From assembly GCA_019694875.1 (NCBI GenBank), contig JAIBBC010000002.1, positions 620,001 to 684,000 on the forward strand: DNA of 64,000 nucleotides. The letters run 5' to 3'. Below, piece after piece: positions 8,609 through 17,669 of the stretch. The first letter of the stretch is position 1. Every line of letters begins with the position of its first letter. The position numbers were made by a program, and so were the translations under genes. The notes below the pieces were generated by a model. It saw nothing but the letters and a program-made list of their open reading frames with translations. It did no database searches and was not told the origin of the DNA. Source of the DNA: Cyclobacteriaceae bacterium. GTDB lineage: Bacteria > Bacteroidota > Bacteroidia > Cytophagales > Cyclobacteriaceae.

Positions 8609-10177
8609 ATGATCCTGATTGTTGATGACAACGCGCAAAACATTTTTTCGCTCCAACAGTTACTCGAACTTCATAAGTTTAAAGTCGACTCTGCGACATC
8701 GGGTCAGGAAGCATTAAAGAAAATTCTTCAGAACGAGTACTCGCTGATTATCCTCGATGTTCAAATGCCTGACATGGATGGTTTCGAAGTTGCTGAAGCC
8801 ATCTCAGGGTACAGCAAGTCGAAGGATATTCCAATCATTTTCCTGTCGGCCATTAACACGCATAAAAAATACATCGCCAAGGGATATGGGTCGGGTGGTG
8901 TCGACTACGTAACAAAACCTTTCGATCCGGATATTTTATTGCTGAAGGTTAAAACATTCTACAAGCTTTCCGAACAGCACCGCAGGCTCAATGAAATGGA
9001 CAAAGTGCTTCGCGCAGAAATCGAAGTGCGCAAGAAAGTTGAAAGCGATCTGCATGATCGGGTAGAGGAATTGAAGTCAACGCTGGAATCCATTCCGCAA
9101 ATGGCATTTAATACCGATGAAACCGGTAAGATTGAGTTTGTGAATGAACGCTGGGTCGACTATAGTCATGACAGTAAAAATTTCCCGGAGACGGAAGGTA
9201 TTACGATCTCGGAGTGCATTGAACAAGCTATTAACACCAGGCATCAGTTTAAACACGAAGTCAAGATCAAGCGTCACGACAGCAATGAATTTCGTTATCA
9301 TTTATTGTACATCACGCCCGTAAAAAAAGACGGTGGTTTTTTTAAATGGGTAGGGATATTAACGGATATCCACGAGCAAAAAATGGCTTCGGAAGTTCTG
9401 GAGCAGAAAGTCGAACATCGTACGCAGTTGCTGAAGGAGACCAATAAGCGACTGGAAGACAGTAACAACGAATTGCAGCAGTTTGCATTTGTTGCTTCGC
9501 ACGATTTACAGGAGCCGTTACGCAAGATACAGGTTTTCAGTGCTATGGTCCGCGAAAGCGCGACACCCGAAAAACCGGAGTTTAAACTTTACCTCAACAA
9601 AATATCAGCAGCGGCTGAACGCATGCGCAAGATGATTACCGATTTGCTGGATTTTGCAAGGCCGCCCGAACTGGATCTTTTCACAAAGGCCGACCTGAAC
9701 AAAATCATTGACGAAGTACTGAGCGACCTGGAAGTTAAAGTGAAGGCGCTCAATGCAAAGATCAATGTAGATAAGCTTGCTGAAATTGAGGTTGTTCCCG
9801 GCCAGATCAAACAGCTTTTTCAAAACCTGATTTTAAACTCGTTGAAATTTACCCGGCCTGAAACTACGCCAGAAATCCGGATCACCGGAGAGTTCGTGGC
9901 GAAGAATTCGTTTTCGGCACCTTCTGTCAAGGCGGGTGAGTATTACCGAATTTCCGTTGCCGACAATGGAATTGGATTCGATGAAATCTATGCGGAGAGA
10001 ATTTTCGAGATTTTTCAGAGGCTCAATCAAAAGGATGCATTTGAGGGTTCCGGCATCGGCCTTTCCATTGTTAAAAAAATTATCGACCGTCATCGCGGCC
10101 TGATCAAGGCAACCGGAGAAAAGGGCAACGGTGCAACATTTACATTCATTCTGCCCGTTCATCATTCACGACCATAA
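8609..10177 (+). CDS. Receiver-PAS-histidine kinase
   Basis: 522 residues from the ATG at 8609; a TTG 33 bases upstream is possible but adds nothing recognisable. Order: receiver (1-120) with VDDNAQN acidic pair and phospho-acceptor D50 in LDVQMPDMDG, short coiled coil, PAS-like domain (about 155-280), second coiled coil, HisKA with H298 in VASHDLQEPLRK, then HATPase_c (LILNSLKFTRP N box, GSGIGLSIVKKI). A soluble kinase controlled by its own N-terminal receiver; the HDLQEPL form of the H box is typical of phytochrome-like HisKA proteins. It is the first gene of a plus-strand signalling set, 26 bases before the giant hybrid kinase. It probably receives phosphate from another kinase. Confidence 0.9.
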   Translation: MILIVDDNAQNIFSLQQLLELHKFKVDSATSGQEALKKILQNEYSLIILDVQMPDMDGFEVAEAISGYSKSKDIPIIFLSAINTHKKYIAKGYGSGGVDYVTKPFDPDILLLKVKTFYKLSEQHRRLNEMDKVLRAEIEVRKKVESDLHDRVEELKSTLESIPQMAFNTDETGKIEFVNERWVDYSHDSKNFPETEGITISECIEQAINTRHQFKHEVKIKRHDSNEFRYHLLYITPVKKDGGFFKWVGILTDIHEQKMASEVLEQKVEHRTQLLKETNKRLEDSNNELQQFAFVASHDLQEPLRKIQVFSAMVRESATPEKPEFKLYLNKISAAAERMRKMITDLLDFARPPELDLFTKADLNKIIDEVLSDLEVKVKALNAKINVDKLAEIEVVPGQIKQLFQNLILNSLKFTRPETTPEIRITGEFVAKNSFSAPSVKAGEYYRISVADNGIGFDEIYAERIFEIFQRLNQKDAFEGSGIGLSIVKKIIDRHRGLIKATGEKGNGATFTFILPVHHSRP

Positions 10178-10203
10178 TTTGTGCTATAACCATATTCTGA
10201 TCC

Positions 10204-13200
10204 ATGAGTAAGAATTACAAACGTAACCTGAGAATAGGCTTCGGAGTTTCACTCCTGATTCTGATGATTACATCAGTAGCCTCGTTCATCAGTATTCGCA
10301 GTTTGCTGGCGAGTGCCGATTTGGTTGATCATACCAATGAGGTAATTATTCAACTCAACAGCATTGAAGCCGGTTTACGCGATGCGGAGGCTGCGCAGCG
10401 TGGATACCTTCTTACGAAAGACAACGAGTTTCTGGCACCGTTCGCGAAGGCCAAGCAGCGCACGATCGATAGTCAAGTGGCAGTAAAACGCCTCACGGCT
10501 GACAACGACACACAGCAGAAAACAGCCGATGAATTGAAACGGCTTATTGACAATCGTATTCGTGTCATGCACAATGTTGTTAATATTTTCGATTCATCCG
10601 GAATTATCAGCAAGGCAGATATTCAGCTTGGTAAGGATTTTACAGACTCGATCCGCCTGAATATAGAGTTGATGAAATCGCGCGAGCAGCAGCTGATGAT
10701 TGAGCGTACCCAACGAATGAATGTTTTTGCAACTTACACTCCGGTGTTGATTGTAGCGGGTGCCATCATTGCGCTGATTATTACGATTTCCTTTTATTCA
10801 CGTGTATCAAGCGATTTCGAAGAGAAATCCAGGCTGCAAGCCGAGTTGCTGGAGAAGGATCGGGTTATCACCCAGCGCATTGATATCATTCGCAGCATTG
10901 CGGATAAGATCTCCGGTGGAAATTACGCGGTTCGGGTTTCGGACGATCAAAGTGATGCGTTAGGAAACGTTGCCGGGGCGCTTAACAAGATGGCGAGTTC
11001 GCTTCAGCATTCGTTTACACAACTCTCCGATAACGAATGGCTTCAGTCGGGCGTGAACCAGCTGAACGAAGTAATTGTCGGGGAGAAACCATTGAACAAG
11101 CTTTGTCAGGATGTACTTGAATTCATATGCACATACACGAACAGTCAAACAGGCGCCTTTTACATTTCCGAACACGATGACCTGGTAATTCAGGCGGGCT
11201 ACGCGTACATGCCGGGTGGTTCCAATCAGGCAGTAAAGATCGGAGAAGGTTTTATTGGTCAGGCGGTGGTATCGGGTAAACTTATGGAGATGAAGGATAT
11301 CCCGGAAGAAAGCATTTTCATCAGTTTCACATCTGCGCAGGCAAAACCGAAACACATTGTGGCCATTCCTTTGTTTGACGGCTATTCGATCAAGGGCGGA
11401 ATTGAGCTGGCATCGATCTCGGTGTTTAATGAACGTGATTTGGAGTTCATGAGAAATGCCGCGCGGGTTATTTCGATTGCGATTAGTACCACGCAGAACC
11501 GCAAACGCATGCAGGAACTTCTGGAAGAAACACAATCGCAATCTGAAGAGTTGCAGGCACAGCACAGCGAGCTGGAGAATATGAACAGTGAGCTGGAAGT
11601 TCAGGCTGAAAAACTCCAGGCATCGGAAGAAGAGTTAAGAGTGCAGCAGGAAGAATTGAAACAAGCTAATCAGGAACTTGAAGAACGAAGCCGTTTGCTG
11701 GAGGAACGCAACCAGGTAATCACCGAACGCAACTTTGAAATTCAGGCTAAGGCCAAAGAACTTGAGTTAAGCACGAAATATAAATCTGAATTCCTGGCAA
11801 ACATGTCGCACGAGCTGCGTACTCCATTGAACTCAATCCTGCTTTTGTCGCGATTGATGGGAGAGAACAACGATAAGAATTTGTCGTCTGATCAGGTTGA
11901 ATATGCGCGTGTAATTCAAAGTTCCGGCCAGGGCTTGCTTTCGCTGATTGATGAAATCCTTGACTTGTCAAAGATTGAATCCGGTAAAATGGAGCTTGAA
12001 TATATGCCTGTTTCCATGAATGACATCGGGAAGGAAATGCAGGCTTTGTTTAATCCGGTTGCGCAGGATAAAGGAATTGAGTTTAAAGTGGCAATCGATG
12101 GTAAAGTGCCTGAGAAGATTGAAACCGACAAGCTTCGTTTGGAACAGGTTATTCGAAACCTGCTCTCTAATGCTATCAAGTTTACTTCGAAAGGATATGT
12201 TTCGCTGGACATAAGAATGTCAGAACAATATCGCGATCACCTCGACATCCTGGTAAAAGATACAGGCATCGGTATACCGGAAGAAAAACAGAAACTTGTG
12301 TTTGAAGCGTTTCAGCAGGCCGATGGTTCTACCCGGAGAAAATATGGCGGTACGGGATTAGGATTATCGATCAGCAGGGAGTTGGTTAAGCTGCTGGGCG
12401 GTGAAATTGAATTGAAAAGCATTGTGGGAGAAGGAAGTGAGTTTACACTTCACTTACCGATTCAGAAAGCCGGTGCACAGAAACGGATTTTCCCGCCTGA
12501 GATATCAGAAGTGCCGGTTGAAGAAATTATCGCTCCCCGTATTCCCGGTAAATACATCAGTAATGAAATTCCGGAAAACATTCCGGACGACCGCAGTAAA
12601 GTCAAGCCTGGGGATAAAGTAATGCTGATTGTGGAAGACGACATCAACTTTGCCAAGTCGCTGCTTGAGTTCACGCGCAAACGGGGTTATAAAGGCGTTG
12701 TAGCCGTTCGGGGCGATGAGGGCCTTGAGCTGGCTCATCAACTGTTACCGGTAGGTATTCTGCTGGACATTCAGTTGCCTGTGATGAGCGGGTGGGAAGT
12801 GATGGATGAGCTGAAGGCTAATCCGGAGACCCGCCACATACCGGTGCACATCATGTCGTCATACGAGGTGAAGAGCGAGAGCCTGATCAAAGGTGCGGTT
12901 GACTTTATCAATAAGCCGATGGCCTTTGAGCAGATGCAAAGTATCTTTGAGAAGATTGAGTACGTGCTCACGCATCATCCTAAAAAGGTTTTGATTGTTG
13001 AAGAAAATACCAAGCATGCAAAAGCCCTCGCATACTTCCTGGAGACGTACGATATCAACCTGGAGGTTAGAACAGGCGTTGCTGATGCTGTTTCTTCGTT
13101 GAAACAGGAGAATATTGATTGCGTGATTCTCGATATGGGTATCCCGGATCAAAAATCATACGACACACTCGAAGAAGTGAAGAAAATTCCCGGCCTCGAG

Positions 13201-13803
13201 AATTTGCCGATCATCATTTTTACCGGCAAGAGTTTATCAAAAACGGAAGAGGTGCGGATTAAAAAATATGCCGATTCGATCGTGATCAAGACAGCCCATT
13301 CGTACAAGCGCATTCTGGATGAGGTTTCATTATTCCTGCACCTGATGGAAAGCAAGGATAAGAAAGATGAGAGTAAAACAAAATACAATAAACTGGGAGA
13401 GCTGAACGAGGTGCTGAAAAACAAAACGGTGCTCATTGCCGATGATGACATGCGTAACATCTTCTCGCTCACCAAAGCGCTTGAAAGCTACAAGATGAAT
13501 GTGATCACCGCGGTTGACGGCAAAGATGCGCTGAAGCAGTTGCGTGAAAACAAGAAGGTTGACATTGTGCTGATGGACATGATGATGCCGGAGATGGATG
13601 GATATGATTCGACCCGGGAAATCCGGAAGGATCGAAAGTTAAAAGACATACCGGTGATTGCAGTTACGGCAAAAGCCATGATGGGCGACCGTGCGAAGTG
13701 CATTAGCGCGGGTGCATCAGATTATATCACTAAACCGGTGGATATCGATCAGTTGTTGTCCCTGCTCAGGGTATGGTTGTACGAAAGCGGAAACAGGAAG
13801 TAG
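10204..13803 (+). CDS. CHASE3-HAMP-GAF hybrid histidine kinase with three receivers
   Basis: 1199 residues. Membrane helix 1 about 11-34, CHASE3 periplasmic domain about 40-178 with its AEAAQRGYLLT signature, helix 2 about 180-200, HAMP about 215-275, GAF about 285-430, long coiled coil 435-525, HisKA with H536 in [11 protein letters not shown], HATPase_c about 640-755 ([10 protein letters not shown]), then receivers with acceptor aspartates D855, D977 and D1125. The middle receiver has EEN in place of the usual EDD and Lys-Thr instead of Lys-Pro at the conserved lysine, so it may be weakly active. The C-terminal half (GAF to third receiver) closely parallels the HAMP-repeat kinase at 18887. 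The following receiver gene starts directly after its stop (TAGATG). Confidence 0.93.
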   Translation: MSKNYKRNLRIGFGVSLLILMITSVASFISIRSLLASADLVDHTNEVIIQLNSIEAGLRDAEAAQRGYLLTKDNEFLAPFAKAKQRTIDSQVAVKRLTADNDTQQKTADELKRLIDNRIRVMHNVVNIFDSSGIISKADIQLGKDFTDSIRLNIELMKSREQQLMIERTQRMNVFATYTPVLIVAGAIIALIITISFYSRVSSDFEEKSRLQAELLEKDRVITQRIDIIRSIADKISGGNYAVRVSDDQSDALGNVAGALNKMASSLQHSFTQLSDNEWLQSGVNQLNEVIVGEKPLNKLCQDVLEFICTYTNSQTGAFYISEHDDLVIQAGYAYMPGGSNQAVKIGEGFIGQAVVSGKLMEMKDIPEESIFISFTSAQAKPKHIVAIPLFDGYSIKGGIELASISVFNERDLEFMRNAARVISIAISTTQNRKRMQELLEETQSQSEELQAQHSELENMNSELEVQAEKLQASEEELRVQQEELKQANQELEERSRLLEERNQVITERNFEIQAKAKELELSTKYKSEFLANMSHELRTPLNSILLLSRLMGENNDKNLSSDQVEYARVIQSSGQGLLSLIDEILDLSKIESGKMELEYMPVSMNDIGKEMQALFNPVAQDKGIEFKVAIDGKVPEKIETDKLRLEQVIRNLLSNAIKFTSKGYVSLDIRMSEQYRDHLDILVKDTGIGIPEEKQKLVFEAFQQADGSTRRKYGGTGLGLSISRELVKLLGGEIELKSIVGEGSEFTLHLPIQKAGAQKRIFPPEISEVPVEEIIAPRIPGKYISNEIPENIPDDRSKVKPGDKVMLIVEDDINFAKSLLEFTRKRGYKGVVAVRGDEGLELAHQLLPVGILLDIQLPVMSGWEVMDELKANPETRHIPVHIMSSYEVKSESLIKGAVDFINKPMAFEQMQSIFEKIEYVLTHHPKKVLIVEENTKHAKALAYFLETYDINLEVRTGVADAVSSLKQENIDCVILDMGIPDQKSYDTLEEVKKIPGLENLPIIIFTGKSLSKTEEVRIKKYADSIVIKTAHSYKRILDEVSLFLHLMESKDKKDESKTKYNKLGELNEVLKNKTVLIADDDMRNIFSLTKALESYKMNVITAVDGKDALKQLRENKKVDIVLMDMMMPEMDGYDSTREIRKDRKLKDIPVIAVTAKAMMGDRAKCISAGASDYITKPVDIDQLLSLLRVWLYESGNRK

Positions 13804-14181
13804 ATGAAACTGACGGGAAAGAAAGTCCTCATTGTGGATGACGATACGCGTAATATTTTTGCGCTTACTGCTGTCTTGAAAGCAAAGGGCTATTCATGCA
13901 TAACGTCTCCCGGATCGCTGGAGGCCTTGAAATTGCTAAGCAGTAATCACGAAGTTGGAATTGTATTGCTGGATATGATGATGCCGGACATGGATGGGTA
14001 TGAAATGCTGACTACCCTGCGCAAAGGCTCGAATGCCGATTTGCCTGTAATAGCTGTTACCGCACAAGCAATGCTTGGAGACCGCGAGAAGTGCCTCGCG
14101 GCCGGAGCTGACGACTATGTGTCGAAGCCGGTTGATATTGATAAGCTGGTGGACATTTTAGATAAGTACCTTCAGAAATGA
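13804..14181 (+). CDS. Single-domain response regulator
   Basis: 125 residues, receiver only: VDDDTRNIFALT acidic pocket, D57 in LLDMMMPDMDG, VTAQAM with the conserved Thr, and KPVDID with the conserved Lys. It is strikingly like the third receiver of the preceding hybrid kinase (same DDxxRNIF and DMMMPxMDGY wording), suggesting it is a detached copy serving as the shuttle or sink of that kinase. It directly abuts the kinase stop and overlaps the CheR start by ATGA, so it is in the same operon. No output domain is present. Confidence 0.93.
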   Translation: MKLTGKKVLIVDDDTRNIFALTAVLKAKGYSCITSPGSLEALKLLSSNHEVGIVLLDMMMPDMDGYEMLTTLRKGSNADLPVIAVTAQAMLGDREKCLAAGADDYVSKPVDIDKLVDILDKYLQK

Positions 14182-15005
14182 GTGCCGATCTTCACCTCAC
14201 CGATGAGCAAATAGAGGTCATTCTTTCCGATTTGATCGAACATTACGGCTACGACTTTACGAACTACTCAGCCGCTTCGTTAAAAAGAAGAATTCAGCGA
14301 CTGCTCACTCTGGATAAGGTGGTAAGCTTTGCCGAATTCAGACATCGCATCCAGCATGATGCCGAATACTTTAAACGCTTTGTGGAACAGATTACCGTCA
14401 ATGTTACGGAAATGTTCCGCGATGCGCATTTCTATCGCACGCTTCGCGAAGAAGTTATTCCTGAACTTGCCACCCGGCCATTGATCCGCATCTGGCATGC
14501 AGGCTGCTCAACAGGTGAGGAAGTCTATTCAATGGCAATCCTGCTGCAGGAAGCCAATTTGTTGCAGAAATCACTGCTGTATGCAACGGATATTAATCCT
14601 GCCGTTCTTGAAAAGGTGAGGTTGGGGATGTTTCCGATGAGCCAGATGAAACAATATTCGGAGAATTATATTCATTCGGGCGGACGACATGACTTCTCGA
14701 AATATTACATCGCACAATACGATACAGCTAAATTTGATGAATCGTTTAAGAGCCGCATCATTTTGGCAACACACAACCTGGTGTCGGATAATTCCTTCAA
14801 TGAGTTTCAGTTGATACTTTGCCGGAACGTCATGATCTATTTCGACAAGGCGTTGCAGGATCGCGCGCTGGAGCTGTTTGATAACAGTCTGGAAAAACTG
14901 GGGTTCCTGGCACTGGGCTCAAAAGAGACTCTTAAGTTTTCATCGGTATCAGCCCGTTACAAGCAACTGGAGAATAAAGAGAAGATCTGGAGGAAAATGA
15001 GTTAG
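14178..15005 (+). CDS. cheR: CheR-type protein-glutamate methyltransferase
   Basis: 275 residues, normal length. An N-terminal helical domain (YDFTNYSAASLKRRIQRLL) precedes the SAM-dependent methyltransferase domain with VTEMFRDAHFYRTLRE, the SAM-binding IWHAGCSTGEEVYSMAI, and the LILCRNVMIYFD motif. The chemoreceptor-type target is not in this window: no MCP signalling hairpin, CheA or CheW was seen. The gene lies between a receiver and CheB, overlapping the first by 4 bases and separated from the second by one. The likely substrate is a Glu/Gln in the nearby HAMP or coiled-coil kinases, but this is inference. Confidence 0.93.
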   Translation: MSADLHLTDEQIEVILSDLIEHYGYDFTNYSAASLKRRIQRLLTLDKVVSFAEFRHRIQHDAEYFKRFVEQITVNVTEMFRDAHFYRTLREEVIPELATRPLIRIWHAGCSTGEEVYSMAILLQEANLLQKSLLYATDINPAVLEKVRLGMFPMSQMKQYSENYIHSGGRHDFSKYYIAQYDTAKFDESFKSRIILATHNLVSDNSFNEFQLILCRNVMIYFDKALQDRALELFDNSLEKLGFLALGSKETLKFSSVSARYKQLENKEKIWRKMS

Positions 15006-15006
15006 C

Positions 15007-15576
15007 ATGCAACCTGATTTTAAAATTGTGCTGATTGGAGGGTCGGCAGGAAGTTTGAGCCGCGTGCTGCGACTGTTACCGCACCTAACCAAAAAACTTA
15101 ATATAACCGTAGTATTGATATTTCACCGCAAGGAAGATGAAGACTCCGTATTGCACGATGTACTCGCAGATAAGTCGGGATTTGCAGTGAAGGAGGTGGA
15201 AGATAAAGATCCGATTCAGCGACACCATATTTACATCGCTCCGGCTGATTATCATTTGCTGCTCGAAAAGGATTTGACATTTTCTCTCGATATGTCGGAA
15301 AAGATTAACTTCAGTCGTCCCAGTATTGATGTAACGTTCGAGTCGGCAGCGGATGCTTTCGGTAAGTCGGTAGCTGGCTTGCTGCTTTCAGGCGCCAATG
15401 CAGACGGAGTAACGGGCCTTCAACTTATCCAGAGGCGGGGCGGGAAGATTATTGTTCAGGATCCTCGGAGCGCAGAAGTTCCATACATGCCTCAACAGGC
15501 AATCGACAAGCTCACGATCGACCTGATGCTTACCGAATTCAACACGGAAGAATTTCTTGCGCTGATTACGCAGTAG
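15007..15576 (+). CDS. cheB: CheB-type methylesterase without receiver domain
   Basis: 189 residues, catalytic domain only. The expected triad is visible with family spacing: S13 in LIGGSAGS, H40 in VLIFHRKED, and D133 in LSGANADGVTG. Conserved IYIAPADYHLLLE and the late PRSAEVPYMPQQAI also match. The usual N-terminal receiver of chemotaxis CheB is missing, so control by phosphorylation would have to come from the separate receiver two genes upstream. It reverses CheR methylation or deamidates glutamine. Its stop overlaps the convergent receiver gene at 15566 by 11 bases. Confidence 0.93.
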   Translation: MQPDFKIVLIGGSAGSLSRVLRLLPHLTKKLNITVVLIFHRKEDEDSVLHDVLADKSGFAVKEVEDKDPIQRHHIYIAPADYHLLLEKDLTFSLDMSEKINFSRPSIDVTFESAADAFGKSVAGLLLSGANADGVTGLQLIQRRGGKIIVQDPRSAEVPYMPQQAIDKLTIDLMLTEFNTEEFLALITQ

Positions 15577-15979
15577 ACTGCAGCGTCTTATTTACGTCAG
15601 CTAGCAATGCAGCAAACTCCGAAATGGTTGACGGCTTCACAATAAAATCACGTGCTCCCAACGCTTTAATTTTCTCAATGATTTTCGGATCAGACGAAGT
15701 TGAACACATGTAAATCGGAACGTGCTGCAGCCGGTCGAATGTGCGAAGCACCTCTAAACATTCAATTCCATTCATGCGGGGCATGTTTACATCCAGAAAA
15801 ATGCACTCCGGTTCCAGCGCGCTATCCGTCCGTAAGCGTTCAAGCGCATGAACGCCATCGTTGGCAAACGTGCATTGAATATCGGGATCAACCTTTTCAA
15901 CCGCGATCGTAAAAATTTCCTGATCGTCCAGATCGTCATCGATTACAAACCATAGCTTTTTGTTAGAAGCTGCCTTCAT
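15566..15979 (-). CDS. Response regulator, receiver only (Rcp1-like)
   Basis: 137 residues. Acidic cluster IDDDLDDQEIF, phospho-acceptor D63 in FLDVNMPRMNG, and KPSTISEF with the conserved lysine. The DDDxDD start and asparagine (MNG) are typical of the small receivers that serve phytochrome-like kinases with an HDLQEPL H box, two of which are in this window (8609 and 17662). No output domain. It converges on CheB and is followed upstream by a second receiver of the same type. Confidence 0.92.
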   Translation of the reverse strand: MKAASNKKLWFVIDDDLDDQEIFTIAVEKVDPDIQCTFANDGVHALERLRTDSALEPECIFLDVNMPRMNGIECLEVLRTFDRLQHVPIYMCSTSSDPKIIEKIKALGARDFIVKPSTISEFAALLADVNKTLQSTA

Positions 15980-16006
15980 TATCGGTTAAATGAGTTGTTA
16001 AGTTAG

Positions 16007-16453
16007 CTAAGCGTTTACTACAAATTGTGATTTTTGCGGGAAGTACATCGTTCTTTTCCAGTCGATTGCGAGAATTCGTTCCAGTATGCTCTTCAGATCG
16101 CTGATCGAATTCGGTTTAATTACGTACAGGTTCGAGCCCTCGCGGTAGCAATACTCCACGCTATTAAGATCATTCAGCGAAGAATAGACGATGATAGGAA
16201 GACTGTCGTATTTTTTATTTGCCCGGATTTCTTTCAGGCACTGCTTGCCGTCCGTGCAGGGCATGAGTAAATCAAGAAACAGGATGTCGGGAAGTTCATC
16301 GTTGAGACACTTTAAAAGAATCTCTCCGTTTTCGGCACGTTTCAATACGTATGTAAAGGATGTTTCCTTTATCGCGATTGAAAAGATCAGGTAATCATCG
16401 TCATCGTCTTCAGCAACCAGAATATTGACAGGAGGTAGAGAATTTAGATTCAT
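16007..16453 (-). CDS. Response regulator, receiver only
   Basis: 148 residues. EDDDDDYLIF acidic pocket, acceptor D61 in FLDLLMPCTDG, a Ser in IIVYSSLND in the Thr/Ser position, and KPNSISDL with the conserved Lys. It belongs to the same small-receiver class as its downstream neighbour, only 27 bases away, and the two are probably co-transcribed. No DNA-binding or enzyme domain. A partner could be either receiver-kinase in this island. Confidence 0.92.
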   Translation of the reverse strand: MNLNSLPPVNILVAEDDDDDYLIFSIAIKETSFTYVLKRAENGEILLKCLNDELPDILFLDLLMPCTDGKQCLKEIRANKKYDSLPIIVYSSLNDLNSVEYCYREGSNLYVIKPNSISDLKSILERILAIDWKRTMYFPQKSQFVVNA

Positions 16454-16492
16454 AGAACAGAAGTAGGGGTTAGTGTTTAATATATAGTTCGA

Positions 16493-17125
16493 TTAATAGT
16501 CGTACGATTTTACACGGTTGTCATTCTTTAAAAATTCATTTACCAGGTCGAGCTTTTCTCTGCGGCCGGCAAATTCGCAGATCATTACCTGGTGAGTTTC
16601 ATTTTTCAAATCACGTTCGAACCGAAGCCGGAGGCCCAGTGTGGAAGCTTTGTCGGTTAGTACCTGCCGGAATGATTCCTGATGCTGTAATGTGATGCGA
16701 TAGGTTCGGACCTGATGGTAGTTCTCGATCAGGAGCTTTACTTTTTCAAAAACAGTAAGCACAATCAGCACCACAATTGAACTCACAACAGCAATCATAT
16801 ATTCGCCCGCACCAACAGCCATGCCGAGTGCAGCGGAAATCCAGATCGTGGTTGCCGTGGTGATTCCGCTTATGGTGAGGCCATCTTTAAAGATTACACC
16901 CGCTCCCAGAAAGCCGATGCCCGTGATGATGTTGGATGCAATGCGATCGGGTGAATTGCCTCCGATGCTCATGGAAATTTCCGTGAAAATGGTTGACCCT
17001 AAACAGATAACGATCATCGTGCGTAAACCGGCAGCTTTGCTGCGATATTCGCGTTCAACCCCCAATGCAGTGCCGATGATAAACGACAACACAAGACGGA
17101 ACGCAATTTCTAAATCAAATTCCAT
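16493..17125 (-). CDS. MgtC/SapB family membrane protein
   Basis: 210 residues. The family signature is clear: GTALGVEREYRSKAAGLRTM near residues 18-37, then FLGAGVIFKDG and a run of about four membrane helices to residue 130. The cytoplasmic C-terminal 80 residues look like the ACT-like domain of MgtC (EKVKLLIENYHQVRTYRITL; VMICEFAGRREKLDLVNEF). MgtC proteins affect magnesium homeostasis, membrane potential and survival under stress; the precise role here is unknown. It is two bases behind a 77-residue unknown protein, so they share a transcript. Confidence 0.9.
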   Translation of the reverse strand: MEFDLEIAFRLVLSFIIGTALGVEREYRSKAAGLRTMIVICLGSTIFTEISMSIGGNSPDRIASNIITGIGFLGAGVIFKDGLTISGITTATTIWISAALGMAVGAGEYMIAVVSSIVVLIVLTVFEKVKLLIENYHQVRTYRITLQHQESFRQVLTDKASTLGLRLRFERDLKNETHQVMICEFAGRREKLDLVNEFLKNDNRVKSYDY

Positions 17126-17127
17126 AA

Positions 17128-17361
17128 CTATACCATTGATTCATACCGCGCCTTTCCCAACAAGGTAAATTCAATTACGATGTTGTTCTGATTGAAATTG
17201 GAATAGAGAAGCTTAACCAGGTCCAGGTTCTGCATGTCGTTGGCGAGATCAAAGCCCTGTTGAAACTGGCCCTGATTCCACCCGAGGGCATCCATCACGT
17301 TTCCAAATCCCCGCGTTCCGAGTTTTTTGATTACTTCGTTCATCAATTCCTCTTTTTCCAT
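17128..17361 (-). CDS. Hypothetical small protein, 77 residues
   Basis: I choose the ATG at 17361 (MEKEELMNEVIKKLG); the frame is open further upstream but the extension reads like non-coding sequence. The chain is predicted mostly helical (MEKEELMNEVIKKLGTRGFG; FDLANDMQNLDLVKLL) and ends in a short strand, with no membrane segment or known motif. It is coupled to the MgtC-like gene (2 bases between) and diverges from the 70-residue protein at 17457. No family recognised. Confidence 0.55.
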   Translation of the reverse strand: MEKEELMNEVIKKLGTRGFGNVMDALGWNQGQFQQGFDLANDMQNLDLVKLLYSNFNQNNIVIEFTLLGKARYESMV

Positions 17362-17456
17362 GCTGTAATGATCTGCAACAAACGTGACAAATGCGAATTC
17401 AAAACGTAATTTTTGGCAGTTGGAACTAAATTTGATAATCGTACATTGTTGTAAAT

Positions 17457-17669
17457 ATGAGTCGCGCATTTATTAAAGAAGGAGATGATCAATGGCTGGA
17501 GGATATCGCTCCAACCCTGCACGCGCTGGTGAGCTTTCTCACGCGTGAGAATAATGGAATTCGTGTTTATGAAACAGGTACGCATAAGGCTGACGATGGT
17601 TCTGAAGTTGTTACCATGAGCAACGGACTATCGTATTCCAAGGCAAGTGGCCGCTGGAAAGTCATTTAA
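17457..17669 (+). CDS. Hypothetical small protein, 70 residues
   Basis: A soluble 70-residue protein beginning MSRAFIKEGDDQWLEDIAP and ending in a small beta section, GSEVVTMSNGLSYSK. The start has the MSRAFxxE style common in small Bacteroidota proteins of unknown role. The coding look is good (even acidic/basic mix, no hydrophobic run). It converges on the receiver-kinase at 17662, with stops overlapping by 8 bases. Function unknown. Confidence 0.6.
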   Translation: MSRAFIKEGDDQWLEDIAPTLHALVSFLTRENNGIRVYETGTHKADDGSEVVTMSNGLSYSKASGRWKVI

